This document shows positions 20,409 through 29,527 of a DNA stretch of 64,000 nucleotides, piece after piece. Within the stretch, counting starts at the first letter, position 1. Each line of letters opens with the position of its first letter. This stretch comes from Mesorhizobium sp. WSM3859 (lineage in GTDB: Bacteria > Pseudomonadota > Alphaproteobacteria > Rhizobiales > Rhizobiaceae), in the NCBI RefSeq assembly GCF_002295065.1, contig NZ_NSGG01000004.1, forward strand, positions 434,001 through 498,000. The letters run 5' to 3'. Both the position numbers and the translations under genes were made by a program. The notes beneath the pieces are model-generated. The model was not told the DNA's origin. It did not search any database and was given only the letters and a program-made list of their open reading frames with translations.

Positions 20409-21695
20409 ATGATAGACCCGAAAACCGCCAAGCGGGGCCTTGCGCTCGTTTTCACGACGCTTTTGCTCGACATCATCGGCTTCGGCATCATCATGCCGGT
20501 GCTGCCGGCCTATCTTGAGGAACTGAGCGGCGTCAGCGTCAGCGAGGCCGCCATCGAGGGCGGCTGGCTGTTCTTCGTCTATGCGGCGATGCAGTTCTTC
20601 TTCGCGCCGGTCATCGGCGGGTTGAGCGACCGCTTCGGGCGCCGGCCGGTCCTGCTGGCCTCGGTGCTGACTTTCTCGATCGACAACCTGATCTGCGCCA
20701 TCGCCTGGTCCTATCCGATTCTGTTCATCGGCCGGGTGCTCGCGGGCATTTCCGGCGCCAGCTATTCGACGACATCCGCTTTCGTGGCCGACATCTCGAA
20801 CGACGAGACCCGGGCGAAGAATTTCGGCCTGCTCGGCATAGCCTTCGGCGTCGGCTTCGTCATCGGCCCGGTGCTGGGCGGGGTGCTCGGCACGTTCGGG
20901 CCGCGCGTGCCGTTCTATTTCGCTGCCGGGCTCGCTTTCGTCAATTTCCTGATCGCGTTGGTCTTCCTCCCGGAGACGCTGGACGAAAAACACCGCCGCC
21001 GCTTCGAGTGGAAGCGCGCCAATCCCGTCGGCACGCTGATCCAGATGCGCAATTATCCAGGCATCGGCTGGATCGGGCTGGTCTTCTTCCTGATGACGCT
21101 CGGCCACATGATGTATCCGGCGGTGTGGTCGTTCGTCTCCAGCTACCGTTATGGCTGGAGCCAAACGCAGATCGGCTTCTCGCTCGGCGCCTTCGGCCTA
21201 TGCGGCGCGATCGTCATGGCGACGGTGCTGCCGCGCCTCATCCCGAAGCTTGGCGAGTGGAAGACGGCGGCGATCGGGCTGACCTTCACCGCGCTCAGCG
21301 CCTTCGGCTATGCGTTCTCGACGCAAGGCTGGATGATCTATGCGGTGATCGTAGCCGGCTGCCTGGAATCCTTGGCGGACCCGCCGCTCAGGAGCCTCGC
21401 CGCCGCCAAGGTGCCGCCTTCGGCGCAGGGCGAATTGCAGGGCGCGATGACCTCGATTTTCTCGATCACGTCGATCGTCACGCCACTGCTCTATACCGGC
21501 ATCTTTTCCTGGTTCACCGGACCGAGCGCGCCGGTCGTGTTCGGCGGCGCGCCATATGTGCTCGGCGCGATTTTCCTGACGCTGGCGGTAATCGTCTTCG
21601 TGACGAAGGTGGCCAAGCCGACGCCGAAGGAAGTCGAGCGCATGCACGCACAGGAAGCGGCGCATACGCAGGAAGCAGCAACGGACGCTGCTTGA
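20409..21695 (+). CDS. TCR/Tet-family MFS transporter
   Basis: A 428-residue 12-segment MFS protein of the TCR/Tet group. It carries the loop 2-3 signature [14 protein letters not shown] and helix 5 motif [14 protein letters not shown]. The first helix [21 protein letters not shown] is characteristic of TetA-type proteins (Asp-15-like acidic residue kept). The C-terminus is hydrophilic and repetitive ([12 protein letters not shown]). Chromosomal members in rhizobia are numerous and not proof of tetracycline resistance. There is no adjacent TetR gene. Confidence 0.9.
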   Translation: MIDPKTAKRGLALVFTTLLLDIIGFGIIMPVLPAYLEELSGVSVSEAAIEGGWLFFVYAAMQFFFAPVIGGLSDRFGRRPVLLASVLTFSIDNLICAIAWSYPILFIGRVLAGISGASYSTTSAFVADISNDETRAKNFGLLGIAFGVGFVIGPVLGGVLGTFGPRVPFYFAAGLAFVNFLIALVFLPETLDEKHRRRFEWKRANPVGTLIQMRNYPGIGWIGLVFFLMTLGHMMYPAVWSFVSSYRYGWSQTQIGFSLGAFGLCGAIVMATVLPRLIPKLGEWKTAAIGLTFTALSAFGYAFSTQGWMIYAVIVAGCLESLADPPLRSLAAAKVPPSAQGELQGAMTSIFSITSIVTPLLYTGIFSWFTGPSAPVVFGGAPYVLGAIFLTLAVIVFVTKVAKPTPKEVERMHAQEAAHTQEAATDAA

Positions 21696-21720
21696 AGCCT
21701 TAAGCTGGCTGCGGCTTGAG

Positions 21721-22926
21721 CTAGGCCCGTTCCGCCAGCGCTTCCTCGCCGCGCCGTTCGCGGATCAGGTTGACGAAGCGGCGGAAGAGGTAGTGCGAAT
21801 CCTGCGGGCCGGGCGAGGCCTCGGGATGATGCTGGACCGAAAACACCGGACGTCCGGTCAGCGCGATGCCGCAGTTCGAGCCGTCGAAGAGCGAGACATG
21901 GGTTTCCTCGACGCCTTCAGGCAGCGAGTCGGCGTCGACGGCGAAACCGTGGTTCATCGAGACGATCTCGACCTTGCCGGTGGTGTGGTCCTTGACCGGA
22001 TGGTTGGCGCCGTGATGACCCTGATGCATCTTTTCGGTCTTGCCGCCGAGCGCCAGCGCCAGCATCTGATGGCCGAGGCAGATGCCGAACACCGGAATGT
22101 CGGTCTTCAAGAGGTTCTGGATAACCGGCACGGCATATTCGCCGGTCGCTTCCGGATCGCCGGGGCCGTTCGACAGGAAAATGCCATCGGGCTGCATGGC
22201 CAGGATCTCGTCGGCGTCGGTCTTTGCGGGGACGACGGTTACCTTGGCGCCGAGGCCCGCCAGCAGGCGCAGGATGTTGCGCTTGACGCCATAGTCGATG
22301 GCCACGACATGCATCGACGGCACGCCCCGCTCGCCATAGCCCTCGTTCCAGACCCAGGTCGTCTCGCGCCACACCGAGGACTGGCCGGACGTCACTTCCT
22401 TGGCGAGATCGAGGCCGATCAGGCCCGACCATGCCGCTGCCTGCCGCTTCAGATCCTCGATGTCGAAGACGCCGTCGGGCGCATGCGCGATGACGGCATT
22501 GGGCATGCCCTTCTCGCGGATCAGCACGGTGAGCGCGCGGGTGTCGATGCCGGACAGCGCGACAATGCCGCGCCGCTTCAGCCACTGGTCGAGATGGCCG
22601 GCGGCGCGATAATTGGACGGATCGGTGACATTGGCCTTGAAGATGGCGCCGACAGCGCCGGCGCGGGCCGCCGGATGCAAGTCCTCGATGTCCTCGTCAT
22701 TGGTGCCGACATTGCCGATATGCGGGAAGGTGAAGGTGACGATCTGGCCGGCGTAGGAGGGATCGGTGAGGATTTCCTCATAACCGGTCAGCGCCGTATT
22801 GAAGCACACTTCCGCGACGGCCGACCCGGTGGCGCCGAGACCGCGGCCCTCGATCACCGTGCCGTCGGCGAGCACCAGAAGGGCGGTCGGCTTTTCGGTG
22901 GCCCAGGGGGCGGTGGTCGTGGCCAT
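21721..22926 (-). CDS. carA: Carbamoyl-phosphate synthase small subunit
   Basis: CarA is the glutamine amidotransferase subunit that feeds ammonia to CarB. The 401 residues start with the CarA N-terminal domain (ALLVLADGTVIEGRGLGATG, then CFNTALTGYEEILTDPSYAGQ). The class I amidotransferase domain follows, with the nucleophile Cys in FGICLGHQMLALALGG and the His/Glu pair in VQHHPEASPGP. Start ATG at 22926. It is separated from carB by other genes, as in other rhizobia, so expression of the two subunits must be matched in trans. Confidence 0.98.
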   Translation of the reverse strand: MATTTAPWATEKPTALLVLADGTVIEGRGLGATGSAVAEVCFNTALTGYEEILTDPSYAGQIVTFTFPHIGNVGTNDEDIEDLHPAARAGAVGAIFKANVTDPSNYRAAGHLDQWLKRRGIVALSGIDTRALTVLIREKGMPNAVIAHAPDGVFDIEDLKRQAAAWSGLIGLDLAKEVTSGQSSVWRETTWVWNEGYGERGVPSMHVVAIDYGVKRNILRLLAGLGAKVTVVPAKTDADEILAMQPDGIFLSNGPGDPEATGEYAVPVIQNLLKTDIPVFGICLGHQMLALALGGKTEKMHQGHHGANHPVKDHTTGKVEIVSMNHGFAVDADSLPEGVEETHVSLFDGSNCGIALTGRPVFSVQHHPEASPGPQDSHYLFRRFVNLIRERRGEEALAERA

Positions 22927-23190
22927 GGCGGCACTCCTGTCAGGCGCGTCAAAAGCAGTCGGCGGGACCGTTTGCGCGACAAGGCGCGCGAGCTGGATAT
23001 TTCAGCTCCCACGCGTCGGTTTCATTGTCTCATGCAGGACCGAGTACATAGGCGAAGGCACCCGAACGGTCAATGCGGACGCCGCCAGCCAGTCCTGTTT
23101 TCCATTCGTCCAGCAATATCAGCGGCTTGCCGGGATTTGCGTCACGCGGCCGGCAAAGCTATTGTCCGCCGCACTCGAAGGAGAAGCACG

Positions 23191-23640
23191 ATGCGCGAGA
23201 AAATCGCCGAATCCATGAAGAGCGCGATGAAGGCGCAGGACAAGCACCGCCTGCCGACGCTGCGGCTGATCCAGGCCGCCATCCACGACCGCGACATCGC
23301 CAATCGCGGCGCCGGCAAGCCGCCGGCGAGCGAGGAGGAGATCCTGCAGATCCTCGCCAAGATGGTGAAGCAGCGCGAGGAATCGGCCAAAGCCTTCGAA
23401 GACGGCAAGCGGCCGGAACTTGCGGCGCAGGAGCGCGGCGAGATGGAGATCATCCGCGCGTTCCTGCCGACGCAGCTCGACGACGCGGCGATCCAGGCTG
23501 CGGCGCGCGAGGCGATCGCGGCGACCGGCGCCGCCAGCCAGAAGGACATGGGCAAGGTGATCGGCGCGCTGAAGCAGAAATATGCCGGGCAGATGGACTT
23601 CGCCAAGGCGAGCGCCATCATCAAGGGGCTGCTGCAGTAG
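23191..23640 (+). CDS. yqeY: GatB/YqeY domain protein
   Basis: A 149-residue YqeY-like protein. It has the helical domain resembling the tRNA-binding tail of GatB: MREKIAESMKSAMKAQDKHRLPTLRLIQAAIHD, then EILQILAKMVKQREESAKAFEDGKRPELA, then the C-terminal KDMGKVIGALKQKYAGQMDF. In alphaproteobacteria this gene commonly sits next to carA and upstream of dnaG, and here carA is the divergent neighbour. A role in tRNA-dependent amidation is inferred from the domain only. Confidence 0.92.
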   Translation: MREKIAESMKSAMKAQDKHRLPTLRLIQAAIHDRDIANRGAGKPPASEEEILQILAKMVKQREESAKAFEDGKRPELAAQERGEMEIIRAFLPTQLDDAAIQAAAREAIAATGAASQKDMGKVIGALKQKYAGQMDFAKASAIIKGLLQ

Positions 23641-23713
23641 AAGGCAGCCTCTATCTCTCTGTTTTTTCGCAATTCCGGACGGAAAACCGTTAGACACTTT
23701 TCCTGGAATTGCT

Positions 23714-24712
23714 TCAGTCCTTGCAGATCGGCACCGGCTGCGGCGGCGGCGCCGGATGATCCTTCTTGTACTGCGCGATGATCGGCTCCAGCATCTTCTT
23801 CGGCCAGAATTTGGGGGTGCCGATCTCCTTCAGGCAGGAGGCGTTCCAATAGGTGCCAGCGGCTGAGAGTGCCTGGCCGGCGGCCTTGGCGCGCGCAACG
23901 GCGGCGATGTCGCGCGATTCAGGGTAGATGTAGAGCGTCGTCGGGCTGTTCTTCACGAGAGGAATGATCTGCTCGGCATCGGCCGGCGACCAGCTGGTGC
24001 AGCCATTGCTGCGGCCGCCGGCGTAATTCACCAGCTTGCCGTAGGGCACAAAGCCGTCGTGGTCGGCGTAAGAGCTTTGCGGGTTCTTGCGCATGCACAA
24101 GCCCTTCAGGATGGCCGCCGGATGCCCGCCGATGACACGCTGCCTGGCGTTCGCCGTCTCGCCTTCGCCGTCGAACTGGATGAAGGTGCGCATGAACACC
24201 GCGTTCTGCGCGCCGACGCGATAATAGCCCTTGAAGGACGTCTTGGTTTCGGCGGTCATATAGGCGCCACCGGCCGTCAGCTCGGAATCCATCGCGTTGC
24301 CGAAGTTTTTCGCGCAGCGCCTGCCGTTAGAGAAATCGGCGACGCCTTTCAGATTGCGGCCGCCGCCATGGCCCGAGGAAACCGCGCGGAAGAGCTGCTT
24401 GGCTTCGCAGATGATGTAGTAGCGCTGGCCGAGCACGCTGCTGCCCAAGTCACCGGGTCGCGTGGCATCCATGGCGAAATAGCAGGGGTTGCTGACCGAA
24501 CCGTCGCTGACTTTCTTCTGGTAGAGCGCGCGCGCCCGCTCCAGCACGACCTGAGAGATCTGGCCCTCGCCGTCGCCGACATGGCGCTGCAGCCAGTCTG
24601 GGATGTTGGATGGCCGCAAGGCGGCAAATGAGCTGACCGATGCCGTCAGCGCGGCCAGGATCGCGACAAGGCAAAAGATGGCCACACCCGGCGGAACAGA
24701 TCTCAACCGCAC
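23714..24712 (-). CDS. Exported L,D-transpeptidase-like (YkuD_2-like) protein
   Basis: A 332-residue protein with an N-terminal hydrophobic segment (VAIFCLVAILAALTASVSSFAAL, about 9-31) that acts as signal or anchor. Two features recall the murein L,D-transpeptidase catalytic (YkuD_2) family: a central GKLVNYAGGRSNGCTSWSPAD, in which Ser-Asn-Gly-Cys-x-Ser matches the family S-x-G-C-x-x catalytic cysteine context, and an upstream His in VIGGHPAAIL. The C-terminus ends in PAPPPQPVPICKD. If correct, it acts on peptidoglycan crosslinks in the periplasm. I hold this at moderate confidence because overall resemblance is thin. Confidence 0.6.
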   Translation of the reverse strand: MRLRSVPPGVAIFCLVAILAALTASVSSFAALRPSNIPDWLQRHVGDGEGQISQVVLERARALYQKKVSDGSVSNPCYFAMDATRPGDLGSSVLGQRYYIICEAKQLFRAVSSGHGGGRNLKGVADFSNGRRCAKNFGNAMDSELTAGGAYMTAETKTSFKGYYRVGAQNAVFMRTFIQFDGEGETANARQRVIGGHPAAILKGLCMRKNPQSSYADHDGFVPYGKLVNYAGGRSNGCTSWSPADAEQIIPLVKNSPTTLYIYPESRDIAAVARAKAAGQALSAAGTYWNASCLKEIGTPKFWPKKMLEPIIAQYKKDHPAPPPQPVPICKD

Positions 24713-24996
24713 CGTTTTGCCCCTCCTGTCGAAATGTCTCGTACCCGTGAATCACCCGGGCCGATCATAGAAGGTCTCGCACGCATCGGCGAAACACTTC
24801 TAGTTTAGCGACGCCTTTTGGAGGTCGGATTTTCCGTCCGCTTCGATTGAGCTATCATCTGATTCCCGGCGCGCCCACGCCTCCTCCCTCCATCGGAAAG
24901 CATCGTTCATGCAGGGCAGTCCATCACCCAACCAACTGTTCGAGCGCCAGGCATAAGGAGGGGTTGTCGAGACTGCTCGCGGCAGGAGGTTTTTCG

Positions 24997-25708
24997 ATGC
25001 GGGTTTCCGCACCAGTCTATCATCTGAAACGCCAGGCGAGGCTCCTGTCCCGCCGGGAAAAAATTCCCCTTCATGAGGCACTCGACCGCGTTGCCGCCAA
25101 GGAAGGCTTCGGCAGCTGGAGCCTGCTTGCGGCCAAAGCCGCCGAGGCGGCGCCCGGCGACAAGCTACTGGCGCGGCTTATGCCAGGCGACATGGTGCTC
25201 GTGGCGGCGCGGCCGGGGCAGGGCAAGACGCTGATGAGCCTCGAAGTCGCGGTGGCGACCATGAAGCAGGGCAATCGCGCCGTGTTCTTCACCCTGGAAT
25301 ATGTGCATGCCGATATACTGGACCGGTTCCGCGACATCGGGATCGAACCCGCCGATTTCAATCACCTGTTCACCTTCGACAATTCCGACGTCATCAGTTC
25401 AGGCTACATCATCGAGAGGTTGCGGTCGGCGCCGCGCGGCACGTTGGCGGTCATCGACTATCTGCAACTGCTCGACCAGAGGCGGGGAGAATCCCGAGCT
25501 CATGGTCCAAATCCATGCCTTGAGGTCGTTCGCCCGCGAACGTGAACTGGTGTTGGTGTTCATCTCGCAGATCGACAGATCATACGATTCCGCCCGGAAG
25601 CCGTTCCCGGATATCGGCGATATCCGGCTGCCGAACCCGCTCGATCTGTCGCTGTTCGACAAGGCCTGTTTCCTGAACAAGGGTGAAATCCAGTTTCAGG
25701 CGGCTTGA
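24997..25708 (+). pseudogene. DnaB-like RecA-fold ATPase, split by a one-base frameshift
   Basis: The 5' part (24997-about 25486) encodes the start of a protein of a rhizobial group related to the DnaB helicase core: Walker A in ARPGQGKTLMSLEVA and Walker B in TLAVIDYLQLLDQ. After LDQRR the frame shifts, and its proper continuation lies one frame over: NPELMVQIHALRSFARERE, then LVFISQIDRSYD, ending IQFQAA at 25706. The break falls in a run of four G at 25484-25487; removing one G restores a single reading frame. Without it the product ends at 25545 with an unrelated tail. The N-terminus MRVSAPVYHLKRQARLLSR and the GGCAGGAGG ribosome site are intact. Either a recent mutation or a sequencing error. 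Confidence 0.8.
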
Positions 25709-25758
25709 GGGCGATCCGTCTGGCGGCTATCCGTGCCCATCTCGACAGGAAACGGGCC

Positions 25759-26316
25759 ATGATCGAAATCGTCAAACCGGCGCTCGAACACCTGCCGTCC
25801 TACAAGGCGGCGCTGGAGCGCGGCTGGTCGCCCGACAATGTGCGGCTCTTGGAAGCGACGCGCGAGCAGCTCGAGGCGATCGAGAAAGAGCCCGTCGAAT
25901 TTCTCACCAGCCTCGATGACCCCGAGGCCAAGGGGCCGCCCATCACCTTGCCCGACGGCACGACCGTGCCGCGCCTGCCCGGCTTCCGGCGCTGGATTTG
26001 GGATGGCGAGGCTGCCGGCTCCATAGGGCTGCGCTGGCAAAGAGGCAGATCGGCGCTGCCGCCGCACGTGCTTGGCCATATAGGCTATGCGGTGGTGCCG
26101 TGGAAGGAGGGGCGCGGTTACGCCACAGAAGCGTTGCGGCTGATGCTTGACGAGGCGAGGGCAGTGGGCCTGGACCATGTCGAGATCACCACGGACCTCG
26201 ACAATCTTGCATCCCAGAAGGTGATCCTCGCCAATGGCGGCATCCTTGTCGGGCGCTTCGCCAAGGTCGCCGCCTATGGTGGCGCGGAAAGCCTCAAATA
26301 TCGGATCGATCTTTAG
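25759..26316 (+). CDS. GNAT-family N-acetyltransferase
   Basis: A 185-residue GNAT acetyltransferase. The acetyl-CoA region is at LGHIGYAVVPWKEGRGYATEAL, where the R/Q-x-x-G-x-G/A loop reads EGRGYA. It is followed by LMLDEARAVGLDHVEITTDLDN and SQKVILANGGILV, the usual C-terminal half. The start ATG at 25759 is preceded by an AGGAAACG site. The acceptor substrate is unknown. It lies 50 bp after the frameshifted ATPase gene in the same direction. Confidence 0.88.
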   Translation: MIEIVKPALEHLPSYKAALERGWSPDNVRLLEATREQLEAIEKEPVEFLTSLDDPEAKGPPITLPDGTTVPRLPGFRRWIWDGEAAGSIGLRWQRGRSALPPHVLGHIGYAVVPWKEGRGYATEALRLMLDEARAVGLDHVEITTDLDNLASQKVILANGGILVGRFAKVAAYGGAESLKYRIDL

Positions 26317-26334
26317 ATCGAAGCGGTTGGGCGG

Positions 26335-26721
26335 TCACTCGCCGGGCCTGGCCAGCCTTCCTTCTTCCGCCTTGTGGTAGAACTGGCTCGCCACGAGCCA
26401 GCCTTTGAGCGGCCTGAGCGGCGGAATGCAGGTCGCGAGAACGATCGGGATCGAAACGAAGGCGTGGAACCACATGGAGGGCTCGAACATCACCTGCGCC
26501 CAGACGGCGAACAGCACCGAAGGCACACAGGCAAAGCAGATGACGAAAAAGGCCGGGCCATCGGCGGGATCGGCAAAGGAATAGTCGAGGCCGCAGACAT
26601 CGCATTTCGGCGCCAGTTTCAAGAATCCCTCGAACAGGTGGCCCTCACCGCAACGCGGGCAGCGGCCCCGGATTCCCACCTGCCAGGGCACCAGGGGTGG
26701 ATAATGGGCAAGGTCTTTCAT
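26335..26721 (-). CDS. DUF983 family membrane protein
   Basis: A 128-residue DUF983 protein. The N-terminal zinc-ribbon-like cysteines occur as RGRCPRCGEGHLF and PKCDVCGLDYSF (CxxC...CxxC, residues about 21-45), followed by ADPADGPAFFVI and two membrane segments. These proteins are common in alphaproteobacteria, often near cytochrome oxidase assembly genes; no such genes are present here. The role is unknown, perhaps metal or envelope related. Confidence 0.9.
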   Translation of the reverse strand: MKDLAHYPPLVPWQVGIRGRCPRCGEGHLFEGFLKLAPKCDVCGLDYSFADPADGPAFFVICFACVPSVLFAVWAQVMFEPSMWFHAFVSIPIVLATCIPPLRPLKGWLVASQFYHKAEEGRLARPGE

Positions 26722-26778
26722 GATCGTCGCTCCAATGGATCTCGCGTGTGGTCAAGCCGGACCTTGAGATCTTGGATA

Positions 26779-26801
26779 CATACATATATCATTATTGTAT
26801 G
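26779..26801. promoter_or_regulatory. AT-rich inverted repeat before the mocR-type gene
   Basis: CATAC (26779-26783) and GTATG (26797-26801) form an inverted repeat with 13 bases between, inside an AT-rich stretch; TGTATG recurs at 26819-26824. Direct or inverted half-sites close to the start fit MocR autoregulation. Low specificity of short arms keeps this tentative. Confidence 0.4.
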
Positions 26802-26821
26802 CAGACAATGCGACAAAATGT

Positions 26822-28213
26822 ATGGATGAGCGACAAGTGAACGGCGAAAGTGATGTCAGGTGGCTTCCGGTTCTCGAGACAGGGCCGCGACCGGTCTATT
26901 TGAAGATCGTCGACGCCCTGGCGGATGCCCGCTCGAACGGCCGCTTGCAGCCCGGCGACAGGTTGCCGCCGCAGCGGGAGCTCGCCCGGCTGCTCGGGGT
27001 CGACCTTACGACCGTCACGCGGGCGTTTTCCGAAGCCAGGCGCAGGAACCTGATCGACGCGACGGCGGGTCGGGGCACCTTCGTCACGCCGGGCGAACCG
27101 GAAGAGCCTGTCCTCGATCTCAGCATGAACATCCCGCCGGCGCCCGCGGGCCTCAACCTGCCGAGACTGATCCGGACGGGTGTCGAGGGGCTGCTCAAGC
27201 GCTCCAGCGCGGAAGCACTGCTTTCCTATCATCCCGGCCCAGGCTCGCCTGCTGAGCGCGCTGCTGGCTCGTCATGGCTCGCCGCAGCGGGAGACAGGCT
27301 GCCGGTCGACATGGTCGTTGTCGGCTCGGGCGCGCAGGCGCTGCTCACAGCCGTCGTGCTGGCAGAGACGCGCGAGGGCGACACGATCCTTGCCGACGCG
27401 CTGACCTATCCCGGGCTGATCGCACTGGCCGGGACCACGCGGCGCAAGCTCGCCGCCGTCGCAAACGACGGTGACGGCATGCTGCCGCACGATCTCGAAG
27501 AGGCGGCGCGACGGCATGGCGCCCGCATTCTCTACCTCAATCCAACGCTGCAAAATCCGACAGCATCGGTCATGCCCGAAGGCAGGCGGCGCGAGCTCGC
27601 CCGCATGGCCGGCAAGCTCGGGCTGATCATTATCGAGGACGATCCCTATAGAAGGTTGCTCGCCACGCCGCCGCCGACTTTCCTGCTCCTGGCGCCGGAG
27701 CGGACCTTCCATGTCGCGACATTGGCGAAATGCCTCTCGCCTTTCCTGCGCACGGCCTTCCTGGCGGCGCCGGACCAGCAAGCCGCCGAGCGGGTCGCGG
27801 CAGCGATACGCGGCACCACCATGATGGCGCCGCCGCTGATGACTGGCCTCGCCTGCGAGTGGCTGCGAAGCGGCCTTGCCGGGGAGATCACCGCCGGCGT
27901 GCGTGCCGAAGCGCAGGCCAGGCAAGAGATTGCCCGCAACATCCTGCCCAGAGGTTTCGCGGCAACCGCTACCAGCCTGCATCTCTGGTATCCGCTGGAG
28001 AGCCAGTTGCGCTCGGCGGAACTCGCCGACATTGCCCGCCGCAGAGGGCTGGCCATCAGCCCCGCCGAAGAATTCGCTGTCGGGCAGGATTTTGCCAACG
28101 GCTTTCGCCTGGCACTGGGCGCTACCCCCAACCGCGAGCGGTTGAAGGAAGGCCTTCAAAGCTTGACTTCCATCCTTTCGGGAGCGCCAGGCTCCTCGCG
28201 ACCGAGGGTCTGA
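26822..28213 (+). CDS. MocR-type regulator (GntR helix-turn-helix fused to aminotransferase fold)
   Basis: A 463-residue fusion. The N-terminal GntR winged helix spans about 20-85 (LQPGDRLPPQRELARLLGVDLTTVTRAFSEARRRNLI), then a class I aminotransferase-like domain. The PLP lysine is expected in VATLAKCLSPFLRTAF, and the earlier LYLNPTLQNPTASVMPEGRR holds the family Asn-Pro-Thr. MocR proteins sense PLP or amine-type ligands and control neighbouring metabolic genes. The convergent MFS gene ends 30 bp away. I use the ATG at 26822; an in-frame TTG at 26795 also exists. Confidence 0.88.
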   Translation: MDERQVNGESDVRWLPVLETGPRPVYLKIVDALADARSNGRLQPGDRLPPQRELARLLGVDLTTVTRAFSEARRRNLIDATAGRGTFVTPGEPEEPVLDLSMNIPPAPAGLNLPRLIRTGVEGLLKRSSAEALLSYHPGPGSPAERAAGSSWLAAAGDRLPVDMVVVGSGAQALLTAVVLAETREGDTILADALTYPGLIALAGTTRRKLAAVANDGDGMLPHDLEEAARRHGARILYLNPTLQNPTASVMPEGRRRELARMAGKLGLIIIEDDPYRRLLATPPPTFLLLAPERTFHVATLAKCLSPFLRTAFLAAPDQQAAERVAAAIRGTTMMAPPLMTGLACEWLRSGLAGEITAGVRAEAQARQEIARNILPRGFAATATSLHLWYPLESQLRSAELADIARRRGLAISPAEEFAVGQDFANGFRLALGATPNRERLKEGLQSLTSILSGAPGSSRPRV

Positions 28214-28242
28214 GGCAGCAAACCGATGGTTGGCGCAGCCCG

Positions 28243-29424
28243 CTACTCGGCCGCCGCCGGCAGTGGCGGCGTCGCGCGGCTGCGCCATTCCCAGGCTTGC
28301 GAGCCGACAGCCACCACCACCGCCACCAGCATGGCCAGGGCGCCGGCGAGCGGCAGGCTGCGATAGCCGTAGCCGGCATTGAGCATCGCCGCGCCCAGCG
28401 ACGCGGCGAGCGCGATGCCGACATTGAAGCCGGACGGGATCAGCGCGGAAGCGAGGTTTGAGGCATCGGCCGTCCAGGCCAGGATACGTGTCTGGATCGG
28501 CGCGCCGATGGCGAAGTTGAGACCGCCCCAGATGACGATGGTGACGATCATCGGCACCGGGTAGGGGCTGACAAGATGGATGACGCCGAGCGCCACCGCC
28601 TGCAGGGCGAGCATGACGATCAGCGAGGGCATCAGCTTCCAGTCGGCGAGCTTGCCACCGACCAGGACGCCGATCGTGGCGCCGACGCCGTTGAGCAGCA
28701 GCACCCATGGGATCAGGCTCTCGTCGAGGCCGGTCACTTCGAGCAGCATCGGCGTGATATAGGTGAACAGCGCGAACTGGCCGATCATCAGCATCAGCAT
28801 CAGGATCAGCGAGGTCCAGACCTGCTGGCGGCCGAGCACACGAACCTCACGCGCCAGGCCGGCCGGACGGTTGGCGGCGCCCGCCGTTCGCGGCAGCAGC
28901 GCCAGCATGGCGAGGATCGCGACGAGGCCGAGCGCGCCCATCACCCAGAAGGTCGCGCGCCAGCCCCACAGGCTGCCGATCGCGGTGCCGGCCGGCACGC
29001 CGATGACGTTGGAAACGGTCAATCCCGAGAGAATGATAGCAACCGCCCGGCCGCGCTGGTCCTCGCGCACCAGGCTGACCGCAACCACCATGGCGACACC
29101 GAAATAGCAGCCATGCGCCACGGCGGTCGCGATGCGCAGCAGAAGCATCGCGGTGAAATCGGGCGCCAGCGCGCAGGCAACCTGGCCGAGGGTGAAGGCG
29201 ATGGTCAGTCCGATCAGCAGCGTTTTGCGTGAGACCTTGCTGGTGGCCAAAGCCAGCAGCGGGCCGCCGATGGCGATGCCGCAGGCATAGCCGGAGACGA
29301 GATAGCCGGCGGTCGGCACCGAAACGCCGAGACCCTGCGCCACCTCGGGCAGCACGCCGGCGATGACGAATTCGGTGGTGCCGAAGGCGAAGGCGGCAAG
29401 GAAAAGGGCAATGAGCGGCAGCAT
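28243..29424 (-). CDS. MFS transporter, DHA1 family
   Basis: A 393-residue, 12-segment MFS protein. The N-terminus IALFLAAFAFGTTEFVIAGVLPEVAQGLGVS is the arabinose-efflux/chloramphenicol-efflux (YdhP/Cmx-like) start with the TTEF signature. The helix 5 motif appears as SNVIGVPAGTAIGSLWGWRATF. Substrate unknown. It is encoded convergently with the MocR-type regulator, so co-regulation is not implied by arrangement. Confidence 0.9.
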   Translation of the reverse strand: MLPLIALFLAAFAFGTTEFVIAGVLPEVAQGLGVSVPTAGYLVSGYACGIAIGGPLLALATSKVSRKTLLIGLTIAFTLGQVACALAPDFTAMLLLRIATAVAHGCYFGVAMVVAVSLVREDQRGRAVAIILSGLTVSNVIGVPAGTAIGSLWGWRATFWVMGALGLVAILAMLALLPRTAGAANRPAGLAREVRVLGRQQVWTSLILMLMLMIGQFALFTYITPMLLEVTGLDESLIPWVLLLNGVGATIGVLVGGKLADWKLMPSLIVMLALQAVALGVIHLVSPYPVPMIVTIVIWGGLNFAIGAPIQTRILAWTADASNLASALIPSGFNVGIALAASLGAAMLNAGYGYRSLPLAGALAMLVAVVVAVGSQAWEWRSRATPPLPAAAE

Positions 29425-29527
29425 GATTCGAAAACATATGCGAGGAATACACGCCTCAAACCACGCCCGGGCGGGCTCGGCAATGCAGAAATTGTCGGCC
29501 CTACTTTAGCTTTTCTTGAGCGTAGGG

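Noticed and set aside
20409..21695. Tetracycline-resistance gene
   Set aside because: TCR-type MFS genes are common chromosomal transporters in rhizobia; without a TetR partner or operator, resistance is not supported.
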